A DNA stretch of 64,000 nt from Phylloscopus collybita (GCA_027886175.1 JAJNNQ010000077.1:5952001-6016000); one strand, 5' to 3'. Shown: positions 37,028-49,635, counted from the stretch's first letter. The notes: a model not told the origin generated them from the sequence alone. A program made the numbers and translations.

Positions 37028-38600
37028 TAGTTTATTAGAAGCTCTTTGAAATGTTTCTCCATAACTCTAAGAAAAAAGATTCCTAGTGAGCTGCACCAGA
37101 CCAGAGAGAAATCAAGGCACAGCCATGGTTTGTCAGGACTTGCTTGATCCTAATGAGCCCCATGGTGCATTCGGTGCTGAGCCTTTGAACCTCAGGGCCT
37201 GAGAGTGATTGCACAAACCTTTCCAGAAGTCAAAGTCAGAAGAAAACTCCAGGCATTAATGGGTCCCACTAAGGTCCATCCCCACCACAGGCTCCTCATG
37301 GAGTCCTTGGAGGAGAGAATTGGATCGTACAAAATCCTCCCAGAAACTCAGTGTGGGAAGGAATATCCAAAGTACCTTAAATATCTTGAGTATCTAAAAG
37401 TAATAATGGGCACCACTGAGGATTAGTGCAAAGCTCTCAAGGGACTCATTAAAGCAGATAATTGGAGGTCAGGATCTCAAAAAAACTTCTCAGAGACTCA
37501 GTGCCAAAATAAAAGTTCTTTAAGAAACTTTGAGTACCTTAAAGGATTAATGAGCTCCACTGAGTGTTTTATACTGACTAAGAATCCCAAGGGACATGCT
37601 AAAGTAGATAATTTGGGGCCATGATTTCACAAACTTCTCAGAGTCAGTGTCAAAAAAAGTTCTTTAAGAAACTTTGAAATCTTAAAGAATTAATGAGCCC
37701 CACTGAGTGTTTTTACTGTCTAAGAATCCCAAGGGACTCGTTAAAGCAGATAATTGGAGGCAATGATTGCACAATCTTTCTCTCAGAATCAAATTTAAAA
37801 GGGAAATACCAAGTACTTTAAAATAACTGAAGTACCTTGAAGCATTAATGAGCCCCACTGAGTGTTGCTACTCTCAACAAAAGCCTCTCAAGGGACTAAT
37901 TACAGCAGATAACTGGAGGCCATGGTTTCAGAAACCTGTCAGAAACTCCAAGGCAAAGGCCAAACCCAAAGTCCTTTGAAGAACCTGCAGTGCCTGGGAG
38001 CATTAAGGGGAGCCCCCCATGGCCATTCCTGACCAAGGCTCCCCAGGGACTCCTTCCAGCACATCCTTGAGGCCACTGGAATGTCAGGGGGATGCTGAGG
38101 GCAGAAGAAGGGGCTGAGAGTGCCCAGCCTTGCTGGGGCTGTGCCAGGAGGCCCCAGGGCCTCAGGACAAGGTGTCTCCTTCCAGCCCTTGGTGGCACAG
38201 ACCCTGCTGTGCCCCAGGCCACCAAGACTTGGCTTCTCTTTGTCCCCTCCTGGCATCACTGCCTGCAGTTCTCTGCTCTGCCTGGGGCCTGGGGACAATT
38301 TCTCTGTTGTGTGCCTCACTGGGACCCATTAAAACTTGCAGAAACTTTGGAGTTGGATTCTGACTTGGAGTTCTTGAGAGGTTTCTTCATCTCCCTGTCA
38401 GGGACTGATGTTCAGGGCCTCAGCACCAGCCCCCAAGAGGGTCATTAAAATCCTTTTGCTGTGTCTGTGCTGCTGAGCTGGGCTGGGCTCCTGGCAACCA
38501 AGAAGAGCTTAAAAAGCTGAGCAGCTCTTCTCCCAGCCCAGCAGGGCTGGGGCTCTGCCTGCAGCCACCCCAGGCACAGCACAGAGGCACAGAGAGCTTC
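37028..38600. repeat. Receptor-unit block, copy 2, with about 150-bp tandem units
   Basis: Direct repeat of 17981-19510. Tandem units restart near 37461, 37614, 37756 and 37914. The two copies differ by many substitutions and small gaps. No gene is seen. Confidence 0.75.
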
Positions 38601-40208
38601 AATCACTCCGGGCTGGGAAGGAGCTGAGAAGAGACCGGGGGAGAATCACTGCCAGCCCTTGGCACAGGAACCTCTGGCTGCAGGACAACGCAGCTGCAGC
38701 TCCTGTAGGGATCTCCTCAAGCTGGAACAGCCCAATGTCTCCAGACTCTGTGAGTACAACTCTCTGAGTATTTCTGGTGCAGGGGAGGTGAAATGCTCAT
38801 GAAGCTGTGACACACTGAGAGCTTCTGCCCATTCCCAAAATATTTCCAAGACAAGGATTTATTTTAAAATGAGGACATTACCTGAGACTTTGTTTTCGTT
38901 TCCTAGTATTAGGTAATGATGGAGAAGGTGAACAGATGATAAAGGTGTCATTAATTTTGACAAGTCCCTGGGACATCTGAACTCTCAGTGCTCATCAGGT
39001 GTGCAGGAGATCCCTGATGTGCTTTCAGCCACTCCTCTGCCCGTGGACAGCCCCAGCATCACCTTTGTTGGGCCCATCAGGCTTAGTCTGAGCTGTCCTT
39101 TCTCCAGGCTGCCAACAGAACCTACCCCCAGCCAGTGCCCTGCAAACAGGCAGGGTTCTGTAGAGCCAAGGAGAGTGCACAGAGATTTGGGGTCTGGGAG
39201 TGCTGGCAGGGAGAGCTCAGGCACAGGGAAACACCTGCAGGAGGAAAATCTCAAAAAAGCAGAGAGAAGATGAGGCAATTAAGGAAAACAAATGCCAGCA
39301 ATGTTGTGGCAGGGAGAGTTCAGAGATCTCCACAGGAGCCCCTCCAGTGCAGCCCCTCCCTCTGAACAAGCCCCCTCCCTCCTGTCCCCCAGCCAAGCCT
39401 CTGCCCTCAGGGCTGGGGCTCCAAGGCCTGAAGCCCCTCCTGTGCAGGCAGAGCTGCAGCAGAGCCCTGGGGCAGCTCTGCAGCCCCGGGCCCAGTTCCC
39501 TCTGCAGAGCACAGGGCTGGGAGCAGCTGCCTGGCCCTGGGGGGCTCTGGGAGGGGGCACAGCTGGCTCAGGGTGACGCTGTCCCCAGTGCCCGGCTCTG
39601 GGCAATGCTGTCAGTGCAGCCAGGGCAGGAGCTGCATCTCCCTCAGTCCAATGCCAGCACAAGGACACTTGGAAGTCTCCCAGAGATTTCAGTCTAAGCT
39701 GGGAGCTTCAGTTCAGAATGCAAACCTGTCCTGCAGCATCTTGGTGTTATCTGAAAAAGCCCTGGGGAAAGGCAGAGGTGTTGTGACACTGAAAATGCTG
39801 TTGGGTTGGTGAAATGAGCAATGTGAGTCCTTGGTACCTGGTGGTTTTTCGGGGAAACGTGCGAAGCTGATCACCCTCTACATGAGAAAGGCTTAAGCCC
39901 TTAGAAGCTCTGAGCAGGTCAGAATGTCAAACCATGTCCCCTCACTCTCACATCATCCTATTGGCTGAGAGATCTTCCTCTGTTCTCACTGGGGGCAGCA
40001 GAAATGCTAAGGCTTTGATTTCCAAAAATGCCTGGAGACACATGGGGGGAGTTTAAAAGAAATACTGCAGAACTCATAAACACAAAAGGGTGTCTGTCTG
40101 TTCCAGGGGATGCTATGCAGAATGGCTTTCACTCTAGTTCCAGGTATCACCTCTAACTCTTCACTGCCTGTTTCTCCATGAACAGGTCCCCATGTGCAGC
40201 CAGAGCAA
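38601..40208. other. Upstream flank of OR-C, no other gene seen
   Basis: It is partly related to 20566-22100 (38970-39240 best). A CTTTT/CTGTTTCTCCATGAACAG stretch ending at about 40186 is a plausible splice acceptor for the receptor 5' leader. An in-frame ATG at 40194 lies five codons before the preferred start. Confidence 0.5.
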
Positions 40209-41141
40209 ATGTCCAACACCAGCTCCATCAGCCACTTCCTCCTGCTGGCATTGGCAGACAGGCGGCAGCTGCAGCTCCTGCACTTCTGCCTCTTCCTGGG
40301 CATCTCCCTGGCTGCCCTCCTGGGCAACGGCCTCATCATCAGCGCCGTAGCCTGCGGCCACCACCTGCACAGCCCCATGTTCTTCTTCCTGCTCAACCTG
40401 GCCCTCACTGACCTCGGCTGCATCTGCACCACTGTCCCCAAAGCCATGCACAATTCCCTCTGGGACACCAGGAACATCTCCTACACAGGATGTGCTGCAC
40501 AGCTCTTTTTCTTTATGTTCTTCATCTCAGCAGAGTATTTCCTGCTGACCATGATGTGCTACGACCGCTACGTGTCCATCTGCAAACCCCTGCACTACGA
40601 GACCCTGCTGGGCAGCAGAGCTTGTGCCCACATGGCAGCAGCTGCCGGGGCCAGTGCCTTTTTCCATGCTCTGCTGCACACAGCCAATACATTTTCCCTG
40701 CCCTTGTGCAATGGCAATGCCCTGGGCCAGTTCTTCTGTGAAATCCCCCAGATTGTCAAGCTCTCCTGCTCCAAATCCTACCTCAGGGAACTTGGGCTTC
40801 TTGGCGTTACTGTCAGTTTGGTATTTGGTTATTTTGTGTTCATTGTTTTCTCCTATGTGCAGATTTTCAGGGTTGTGCTGCGGATCCCCTCTGAGCAGGG
40901 GCGGCACAAAGCCTTTTCCACCTGCCTCCCTCACCTGGCCGTGGTCTCTCTGCTCATCAGCACTGCAGCATTTGCTCACTTAAAGCCCCCCTCCATGTCG
41001 TCTCCATCTCTGGATCTGTCCCTGTCAGTTTTGTACTCGGTGGTGCCTCCAGCCCTGAACCCCCTCATCTACAGCCTGAGGAACCAGGAGCTCAAGGCTG
41101 CAGTGTGGACACTGATCACTGGACCGTTTCAGAAACATTAA
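40209..41141 (+). CDS. Olfactory receptor OR-C, OR14-like, complete
   Basis: An intact odorant receptor of 310 residues, the usual length. I start at 40209 because all four receptor copies share MSN here; an ATG five codons upstream is not conserved. Landmarks are the sequon NTS at residue 3, TM1 LLGNG (N40), TM2 LALTD (D68), the TM3 disulfide Cys95, CYDRYVSICKPLHY at 117-130, extracellular-loop Cys167/177/187, the SY pair of TM5 at 215-216, KAFSTC at 234-239 in TM6 and NPLIYSLRN at 284-292 in TM7. These are the class-defining motifs of odorant receptors. It would signal through the olfactory G protein in the ciliary membrane. Its direct duplicate OR-B is dead. Ligand unknown. Confidence 0.96.
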   Translation: MSNTSSISHFLLLALADRRQLQLLHFCLFLGISLAALLGNGLIISAVACGHHLHSPMFFFLLNLALTDLGCICTTVPKAMHNSLWDTRNISYTGCAAQLFFFMFFISAEYFLLTMMCYDRYVSICKPLHYETLLGSRACAHMAAAAGASAFFHALLHTANTFSLPLCNGNALGQFFCEIPQIVKLSCSKSYLRELGLLGVTVSLVFGYFVFIVFSYVQIFRVVLRIPSEQGRHKAFSTCLPHLAVVSLLISTAAFAHLKPPSMSSPSLDLSLSVLYSVVPPALNPLIYSLRNQELKAAVWTLITGPFQKH

Positions 41142-41171
41142 AGTGCTGGCCAATTTCTGTAAATCTCTTGT

Positions 41172-41177
41172 AATAAA
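41172..41177 (+). promoter_or_regulatory. Polyadenylation signal of OR-C
   Basis: AATAAA 31 bases after the stop, in the sequence conserved with OR-B and OR-D. Confidence 0.65.
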
Positions 41178-41359
41178 AGTCATCTTTGATACTTCCTGTA
41201 GGTTTCATTTTGGTGGTTAATTTTGTTGTTTTACTTCTTCAATTATGTCCAAAAAGAAAAGCGATTCTTTGTGCCATTTTTCATTTTTTTCTCTCTACTT
41301 TCCCTGTGGCTACAGACTGTGTCAATGAGGGGCTGCACACTTGGTGGCTTTAAAGGAAC

Positions 41360-42736
41360 TCAAGGATCTCCCAGCCAAGTTTCCTGCAGAGATGCCCCTT
41401 TGGTTCCCTTCTCTGCAGCTGCAGCAGCAATGTCTGTGTGCAGAGCTGGGGGCAGATCAGTGCTGGCACAGCAGCTGTGGCCAGCAGCAGCAGCAGCACT
41501 TGGTGCTGCCAGTGCTGCTGCCGTGGCCCTGCCCCGCTGCCCTCCTGGCCCTGCTGTTGCTGTAGGGCCTGAGTGCTCTCGGGGCCGGGCACAGGGCTGG
41601 GGGTGGCAGTGCCGGGGCTGCAGCAGGGACAGGCCATGGGCACTGCTGGCACAGCAGCAGTGCTGAGGCCTCAGGCCAGGGCCTGGGGGCTGCAGGCTCC
41701 TTGCCCAGGCTCTCTCCAGAACACATTGCCCAGGCCAAGGCTGAGCAGAGAAAAGCCCCGGCAGCAGCCCCAGGCTGGCCGTGGGCAGGCTGGGGGCAAA
41801 CAGCACGGCTGGGGCTCTGCAAGGGCCCTGGGCAAGCACACGGCAAGGAGCAGCAGAGCAGGGCCTGATCCATCCCCACTGCGCTGGACACCCCAGGCCA
41901 GCGGCCCACAGCCTCCTCATGCACCTGCCAACAACATCCCTCCTCTGCAGCCCTGGCCTCTCCCCCAGCTCACACAGCTGCCGCAGCCTTGCAGGCACAT
42001 CCACGGCAGCACTGCCTCAGGAGCCCCTGTTTGCCCTGCCCAGAGCAGGCCTGAGCACCCCCATGGGGTTGGTGTGGGGAGATGAAGCTGAGGGAGCACA
42101 AATGCCAGCAGGGCCTGGGGCCAGGAAGGGCTTGGGGACAGCAGGGAAACCCCTCAGGTTTGTGGTGGCCTCTGAAGTCAGAGCCAGAAAGTTTGTTCCC
42201 ATCAGCTGGGAGTTTGCTGTGCCCCTGCAGACGTTGTTGCTCAGAGCCAGGGCTGCCTGGAAGCCACCCCCAAAGTACTCTGACCATTTCCGTTGGTTCA
42301 CCTTGGCTTTCTTGAGCCTTCTCTGGTACAGTTTTCTTCCTATTGCCCATAGCTGTTCCCTCCCCTGCGAACAGCCCATCCCTGGTTGTCCTTTCCTCTC
42401 TGGCCCCACTCCCCATTTCAGTTCCTCACTTGGCACCATGGGAATGTCCCTTGGGGAGCAGGATCATCTTCCAAGTGCTTCAGGAATTGTCTGCAGGCTC
42501 CTGCAGTGTCTCCTGCTGCTCCCTTGCCAGAGGCACCCCAGGCCAGGGGGGCACATCTGGGCTGCTGTGTCTGCCTGTGGGGCTCCCTGTTGTGGGCAAG
42601 GAGGAGGAGCTGCAGAGGCTCTGCAGGACTGACAGGATGGGCTTTGGGGCTGTGAGGAGAAGCTGCTGAGGGACCTGGGCCTCTGCACCTTCTGAAGGGG
42701 AGGTCCTGGGCTCATCCTGCACCTGCTGCAAGGGTG
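41360..42736. repeat. GC-rich block downstream of OR-C, inverted copy at 61085-62470
   Basis: It is near-identical, in inverted orientation, to the block downstream of OR-D. It contains GCTGCAGCAGCA runs. Open frames of 150-280 codons exist on both strands and are preserved in the two copies, but they are Ala/Pro/Gln-rich without a domain. Pseudogene OR-B keeps only the first about 130 bases of this block (23210-23340). Confidence 0.7.
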
Positions 42737-43345
42737 GTTTCAGAGAATCCCAAAATCAGCAAGGTCGGAACAGACCTTGGACATCATCCAGTCCAACCTG
42801 TGTCTTGACACTGCCTTGTCTCCCTTGAGCCTCCTCTTCTCCAGGATAAACAACCCCAACTCCCTCAGCCACTCCTCACAGGACTTTTGTTCCAGACTCC
42901 TCACCAGCCTTGTTGCCCTTCTCTGGACACGCTCCAGCCCCTTCATGTCCTTCCCAAATTGGGGGGCCAAGAACTGGACACAGCACTCGAGGTGCTGCCC
43001 AACCAGTGCTGAGCACAGGGGAAGAATCCCTGCCCTGCTCCTGCTGGCCACACCATTCCTGATCCAGGCCAGGAGCCATTGGCCTTCTTGGCCACCTGGG
43101 CACACTGCTGCCTCATGTCCAGCCTGCTGTCCATCACTCCCTGCAGGTCCCTTTCTTCCTGGCTGATGTCCAGCCACTCTGTCCCCAGCCTGTAGCCCTG
43201 CAGGGGTTGTTAAGGCCAAAGTGCAGGACCCAGCCCTTGGTCTTGTTCAACCTGACATGGTTGGATTTGGGCCCTGGATCCAGCCTGTCCAGGGCCCTGT
43301 GCAGAGCCCTCCTGCCGTCCAGTAGATCCACACTCCCAGAGAATT
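42737..43345 (-). mobile_element. CR1 LINE 3' fragment downstream of OR-C
   Basis: On the reverse strand the CR1 ORF2 C-terminal region is readable, including [16 protein letters not shown] and QRRATRLV phrases and the element's 3' end at about 42740 (reverse complement of TCAGAGAATCCCAAAATC). Frames are broken. The same fragment lies downstream of OR-D at 60480-61078 in the opposite orientation. Confidence 0.8.
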
Positions 43346-43886
43346 TGGTGTCACCAGAGTTCCATGAGGCCCTTGTGTGTCACAATGGTCGCCGTGATTC
43401 CATGAGGCCTCCCAGTATCACAATGTCCCTTGGGTTCCTTGGGACCTCTTGTTGTCACAAAGTCCCTTGGATCCTTGGGCCTTGCAGTCTCACAATGGGT
43501 GCTTGGTTCCAGGAGGTCTGGCAGTGCAGCAATGGTCTCCTTCGTTCCACAGGGTCACAATGGCCTCTTGCTCCCATGGGGCACCACGGTGTCAAACATG
43601 TTTCCTTCATTCCAGGAGTCCCTGAGGAGAAACCCTGGCCCCTTGGTTCCATGGGGCCCTGCAGTGTCACAATGGCCCCATCATGACACCAGCTCCTGCT
43701 CTGTCCCAATGCTCTGCATGGTTCCACAAGGCCCTGCAGTGTCACAGTGGCCTCTTGGTTCATTGAGGCCTCAGAGGACCACCATGAATTCCTTGGAGCT
43801 GCAGTGTCACAGAGGAGCCCTGGTCACACAGGATCCTGTAGTGTGACCAGGGACCCTTGTCACAACCCACTAATGCAGGGAGAAGT
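43346..43886 (-). repeat. CCATTGT-family minisatellite, reverse orientation
   Basis: Diverged units with GTCACAATGG and CTTGGTTCCA. It starts directly at the truncated CR1 and ends near the next LTR. Confidence 0.75.
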
Positions 43887-44543
43887 TGTGATGGTTCGAG
43901 TGATCTCAGAGCACAAAAGACACAGCAGGGCACAACAACAATTTGCTCTCAAGAGCATTGCACTTTATTAAGTGCACACAGCAGTATATGTGACAGAGGG
44001 AAAGGGAGAAGGAGGAGAGAGAGAGATAAAGAGAGAGAAATAGAGGTGGTATAACTACCAACGGAGAGACAGAGTCCTCATGGTTTACGCTGACCAATAG
44101 ACGTGTCTTCTTCCATGGGGAGATCTCTAATTTGGGTTATCTTGGGGGGGTCTCTTTATAGTCCTTCCCAAAGCGACAGGCAGCTGGCCAGAAGGTGGGG
44201 AGACCAACAGCAGGTACATTGAGATAGGACAAAGCACTGCAATGCTTTTGCATGTGTAGAGGAAATGTCCACTCAGGGAACAGGTACAGGGCAAGTACAG
44301 GACAAACCAGCCCAAAACCAGTCTGCTGTGGTGTGCCCATTGTTTCCACGGGGGTTCCCATGGGGATCCAATGGTCCAACGAGTGCACCTGCAGACAATG
44401 GTTGGCAGACATCCCACCTCAGCCAGGCCAGAACCCCTGTATTGGGGTTGTAGGTTTGTGTCCCAGTCCCTTTTGAGGTCTTCAGTCTCCATCCTTGGCG
44501 ATGGTCATGAGGCAGATGAGGGACTTTGGGACCGTCTCTTACA
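43887..44543 (-). mobile_element. Probable LTR on the reverse strand
   Basis: On the reverse strand it starts TGTAAGAGACGG and ends CGAACCATCACA. AATAAA is present on the reverse strand near 43967. It sits between two different minisatellites, so no target duplication can be expected if it is a junction; none is seen. A purine-rich patch (GGAGAAGGAGGAGAG) lies at 44007-44040. Confidence 0.5.
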
Positions 44544-45310
44544 GGTGGTCACTGGGGTGTAGTCATTGGGGTTGTCAGTGGGGTTGTTCATTGAGCTGGA
44601 CAGTGTGGAGTGGTCAGTGGGGTGGTCAGTGGGGAGTCATAGTGGGTGTGCACACTGGGTGTGGTCACTGGGTGTGGTCAGTGAGGGATGGTCAATGAGG
44701 GTAGCTAGTAGGTGGGCTCAATGGTTGTGGTCATTGGGTTGTCCTTGTGGTGGACAGTGGGTGTGGTCAGTGGCTATGGTCAGTGGGGAGTGGTCATTGG
44801 GTTGGTCAGTGGGTGTGGTGAGGTGTTGTCAGTGGGGGTGGTCATTGGGGTGGGCAGTGGGTGTGGTCAATGAGTGTGGTCATTGGGGTGGTCAATGGGC
44901 ATGGTCAGTGGTTATGATTAGTGGTTATTGTCAGTGGGGTGGTCAGTGGAGTGTGGTCAGTGGGGAGTGGTCAGTTGGGTGAGTGTGGTCAGTGTGGTCA
45001 TTAGGGTGTGGTCACTAAAATGTGGGTGTGGTCATTGGGAGGGTGTGGTCACTGCAGTTTGTGTGGTCAATATGGGTGTGCGGTCATTGGGATAGGAGTG
45101 GTCAATGTGAGGGATGTAATCAATGGAGCAGCTGTGCCCATTTTAGGGTGTTGTCAAAGGGGTGGGTGAGGCCATTTTGATGGGTCTGGTCCATTGGGTA
45201 TGGTCAGTGGGGTGGGTGTGGTCAGTGGGGTAGTGGTCAATCAGGGGATGTGGTCACTGAGGTGGGTGAGATCAATGCAGTGGTCAGTGGATGGGTGTGG
45301 TCACTGCAGG
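44544..45310. repeat. Minisatellite of TGTGGTCAGTGGG-type units (right copy)
   Basis: The reverse complement of the array at 12640-15945, only about 770 bp long. It lacks both solo LTRs. Near 45040 the order GTGTGGTCATTGGGAGGGTGTGGTCACTGCAG, read in two parts, corresponds to the uninterrupted insertion site of the LTR at 12916. Confidence 0.9.
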
Positions 45311-46439
45311 GGGTGCATTCCATCAGAATCCATTGTGACACAGTTTCCTCCCAGGTCCCGTCAGGCCGTGCTGTGCAATGATGGAGCCTTGTTTCTACAA
45401 GGCCTGGCCATGGCCCAGGGGCACCTGTGTCCCAAGGGGCCCCACTTGGTGAAAGTGGAGCCTTGCTCCCATGGGATTCCAGGGTGTTCCAGTGGTGTCC
45501 TGGGTTCCATGAGGCCCCTCTTTGTAACAACTGAGGCTTGCTTCCTGATGCCTGACAAATGAACATAAAAGCAGATCCGTTTGGACTCATGGGGATCTTT
45601 CCACACCAAGCAAAACTAGAAGAGATCTCCTAACACCTAACTCAGGTATTTAAACAAACAAAATACCACCTTTATTCAGTTAGTCACGTGCCTCTGTATC
45701 AGATCCGAGGATTCCTGGGCTCTGATACAGTGGGATTGCCTGTCTCTTTCCTGCTCCAAGGTCAGGGGAATTAAACTCAGGAGACATTGTTTTTGAAGTC
45801 TCACTCTGAAATTTATTATCTTTATGTATTACAAATTCACGAGATGTGAGCTGTCTCTAGCAAGTTGAGAAAGTGAGCTAAAATGATGTCTCTTTAAGTC
45901 CCAATTATCCAATAACCATTGACTTCTGTTTGGGGGGTGAATGGGGTAAATCCTTGTTTCTTGCTGCTATTTTGGTGAGCCGCCTTTTTCTGCTTCTCGA
46001 ATATGTGTGCGTGTGTGTGTGTGTGTGTGAAGTGAGCTGTGGTCTTTCCAGTTTTTCCCATTATTGTGTATTTTTGAGGCAACACTACCATCTTGTGTTA
46101 AAAGTTACAATCCCAAAAGGTTTATAGATCTCTAGTTCATTTATAATGTAACACTGACATCTTATGTCAAAAGGTATAATTGCAGTAAGCTGGGAATTTT
46201 TGTGTTAAAACGAGCTGTTTGTCCTCAGTGAATTGTTAAAGGTGGCCAGAGAAGCTCAGGCTTGAGCCACAGGAGCCTGGCCATCCAGGGAAGCATTGTC
46301 TAGGTGGTTTCGGCTTGAACTGAATGTATTTTTAAGAGGATTGTATTCAAGTTGAAGTAATATTCATTTGGCTTTTGTCTGGGAACTACCCCCCCTTGAG
46401 GATAATTTCAGAAACCCACGGCAGTGGGGATGAATAGGG
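45311..46439. repeat. Inverted-duplicate segment before the gag relic (right copy)
   Basis: Reverse complement of 11456-12640, with a GT run at about 46009-46029. It may be the 5' LTR and leader of the gag-bearing ERV. No gene. Confidence 0.5.
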
Positions 46440-46709
46440 GTGACCCCTTGCATTGTGTGTGGGCTGACAATTTTTCATTGGGAACCAGGATGGCATCCAG
46501 GTTGGGTCCTTTTCCACTGGAGAGGGTGCAAAAGGAAATGGTCTTGTGTATCCCACAGAAGAAGACCTAGATGCCCCAAGTGTATCCCAGAGCTCCCGAG
46601 ATACTGTAATTGGGAAGTAGCACATGATCAGTGTGCGACAGTGATTCTAGTCCATGGAAAAAAATTTGGAGCCCATGGACTTGGATATCTTTTGATACCT
46701 TATTGCAGC
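46440..46709 (+). CDS. Cys-rich open frame upstream of the gag relic, copy 2
   Basis: 90 codons share the first 65 or so with the 106-codon frame at 11135-11455 and keep Cys 4, 7, 30, 36, 45 and 48 (CIVC...CPKC). The C-terminal part then diverges because of a frameshift. No known domain is recognised. See the copy at 11135 for the alternative explanations. Confidence 0.4.
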
Positions 46710-47700
46710 TGATGTTATTTTTAAGAAGGGAGGAAAAATGGGAGGAGGTGACCTATGCTGATATGTCCTTCTCTCTCTGTAACCACCCAGAGAAGTTGTG
46801 GGATTAGGCTTCCCTCTAACCCCTTTGTACTAGCTTTGGAAAAAGGCAACAAGGCTAAGAGAGGGAAACCCAGGCAATGCTGTGATGCCTGCTCTATAAA
46901 CCCGAGGTGCACACAGCCTGATAAAGTCCATCATGCAGAAAAGCAAGAACAGGAGTTAGCAGATCTGTTCAGACCACTTCCTGAAAGGCAGGGTAGATGA
47001 AGGGAAGAAACGGATCCAAGAGAATTGTCACACTTAACCCCCAGCTCAGTTCCCCTAGGAAAGGAAAAGACTGAGCAGCCTATTCCCTCACCTGCCAAAC
47101 CACCACACCCATGTAGTAGTGATAGTGATGATGAGTTGTGTTTCCCCCATAGCCCACTTCCCCAAATTAGTCCCATAGCAACCCCAATTAGAAGCTGAAC
47201 AAAAGGGGTGATACAAGCACCCTTACGAGAGGCAGTGGGATCAGAGGGAACGAGGATGTCAGTTAAAGTGCCCTTTTCTACAGTCCATTTAGAGGCATGG
47301 GAGAAAGTTGCTAAGAACTATCGGGGTGATCTGATAGGTACGGCCAAGAAATTCAGGTTTAGGATTAAACAGCATAACCCAGACTGGGCAGATATCCAGT
47401 TAATGCTGGAAGCTTTAACTGAAACTGAAAAACAATTAATTTTGAAAAAAGCGGGGGATTTAGTAGAGGATGCTTTTAGAGGAATGAATCCAATTATTAA
47501 AGAATTTTTCCCCCTCCAGGATACAAATTGGGATCTGAACAATTGACTCCATAAAGTCATATTAGAGAATTATCAAGGATTTATAATAAAAAGAACGGAG
47601 AAGGCAATACCTAAAACCATAAATTGCTCAGTCCTTTATGCAGTTAAGCAAGGTCCTTCAGAAAGCCCTTCTGAATTTTTAGATAAATTACAAGATGTGG
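46710..47700 (+). pseudogene. gag: gag relic with matrix, p12 and capsid parts
   Basis: Fragments occur in order in changing frames: a matrix-like tail (46715-46760), a Cys-rich charged stretch with SNPFVLALEKGN (46755-47000), a Pro/Ser/Asp segment (47040-47200), and a capsid N-terminal domain (47208-47546) with VPFSTVHLEAWEKV and WADIQLMLEALTETEKQ. Capsid sequence continues in another frame to about 47700, then stops abruptly. The left copy (10711-11134) is cut before capsid. No pol or env follows. Confidence 0.8.
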
Positions 47701-48106
47701 CATGGGATGTGGGTGTTGGAACTGGAGACTGAGGTCTGGAATGGACACTCTGCTGGGGAACATTTGCCCACCCCAAACACACCCTGTGCTGTGCTGTGTC
47801 TGATGGGGGGGATGTGGGGCCTGTGCTGGGCAGGGGGGCTGTGCTGCCTCAGGGACAAATGGCAGGGATGAGCCACAGCACAACGACCAGGAGATGGAAG
47901 TGAGGAAAAGCTATGGAGGAGGAATTCAGAAACCTGACCTGAGTGTGTGTTCATGTGTTTAGGAAAGCCAAAGCTCAGCTGGAGCTGATGGAGGCTGCAG
48001 GCAACATTCAGGGCAAAGTGAATTCAGTGGCTGTGTTTGCAGTAAATGGCTGCAAAAGGAACATAGCAACCTGCTGCTAAATGAAGGCAGGAGAGGCAAA
48101 TCTAGA
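47701..48106. other. Gene-less stretch
   Basis: Mixed sequence after the gag relic breakpoint. Nothing recognised. Confidence 0.4.
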
Positions 48107-48509
48107 GTCATAGAATGGCTTGGGTTGGAATTCTAAAGATCATCCAGTTCCAGTCTCCTGCCATGGGCAGGGACACCTTCCACTGGACCAGATTGCTCCA
48201 TCCAACCTGGCCTTGAACACCTCCAGAGGTCGGGAGCCTGCAGCCTCTCTGGGTACCCTGTGCCAGGGCCTCATCACCTCACTGGGAAGATTTCTTCCCA
48301 ATATTCCATCTAAACCTGCCCTCCTTCACCTCATGGCCATTCCCCCTTGTCCTGTCACTCCAGGCCTTTGTCCAAAGTCCCTCTCCAGCTCTCTCCAAGC
48401 CCATTTAGGTGCTGGAATGGGCTCTAATGTCTCCCTGGAGCCCTCTCACACCCAGGCTGAACAGCTCCAGCTCTCTCAGCCTGGCTCCAGAGCAGAGGTG
48501 TTCCAGCCC
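48107..48509 (-). mobile_element. CR1 LINE 3' end
   Basis: The + strand begins GTCATAGAATGGCTTGGGTT and continues CATGGGCAGGGACACCTTCC, the reverse complement of the standard CR1 3' end. It is the best preserved CR1 tail in the window. Confidence 0.85.
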
Positions 48510-49635
48510 TGCAAATGTCCATTGTGACACTGCAGGGCTTCCTGGAACCAAGGGTGCATTGGCACACTGTGGAACCAAGGAGACCCTTGTGACACTGGGG
48601 TGCCCCATGGGAACAAGGGGCCATTGGGACACAGCAGAGCCCCATGGAAGCAAGGAGATCCTTGTGACACTGTGAAAAAAGGAGAGCACTGTGACACAGG
48701 GCACCTCAGAGAACCAAATGTCCTTGGTGATAGTGCAGATCCCCTTGGAACCAAGGAGACAATTGTTATACAGTGGGGCCTCATGGAACCAAGTGGACAT
48801 TTTGATGTTGTGGGGCCCCATGGAACCAGGGAGACCATTGTGACACTTTGGGGCTTCAAGGAACCAAGGAACCATTTGAACACTGCAGAACCAAGAAGAC
48901 CATTGTTACACTGAGGGGCCTCATGGAACCATGGAATCCACTGTACCACTAAGGGGCCTGATGGAACCAAGTGTCCTTTGTGACACTGGGGAACCAAGGG
49001 GTCATTGTGACACTCTGGGGCCCCATAGAACCAAGGGGTCATTGTGACACTTCAGGGCCCCATGGAACCAAGGAGAGCATTGTGGCACTGCAAGGGCTCA
49101 TGGAATCAAGGAACCATTGTGACACAGGGGAGGCCAATGGAACCAAGTGGTCCATTGTGACATTGAGAGGCAAAAGGAACCAAGGGGCCATTGTGACACT
49201 GAGGGGCCTCCTGAAAACAAGGGGATCCTTTTAGCACTGTGGGGTCTTGTATAACCAAGGGCCAGTGTAGCACTGCAGTGCCTCATGGAACCAAGGGCCA
49301 TTTTAAAACTGCAGGGCCAAGTAGAGCATTGAGACACTGTGGGGCCGGATTGAACTGAGGAGAATATGGTGACACAGTGAGACCTTATGGAAACAAGAAT
49401 CCATTGTGGCACTTTGGGGTCTCATGCAACCAGGAGTCCAACAGTGACACTGCAGAGCCAAGGAGATCATGATGACACTACAGGGTCTCATGGAACCAAG
49501 GGGCCATTGTGTCACTTTGGGGCCCCATGGAACTAAGGTGACCATTGTGACACGATGGGGCATCATGGAACCAAAACGATCATTGTGACACTGCTGGACT
49601 TCATGGAAGAGAGGGTCCATTTTGACACTGCTACC
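48510..49635 (+). repeat. CCATTGT-family minisatellite, central copy
   Basis: Units CCATTGTGACAC...CATGGAACCAAGG in the same orientation as 26440-28715, with many exact CCATTGT words. It begins directly at the 5' cut of the CR1 fragment. Confidence 0.88.

Noticed and set aside
40194..40208. An earlier start for OR-C at 40194
   Set aside because: The five extra codons overlap the splice-acceptor-like flank and the other receptors start at the later ATG.
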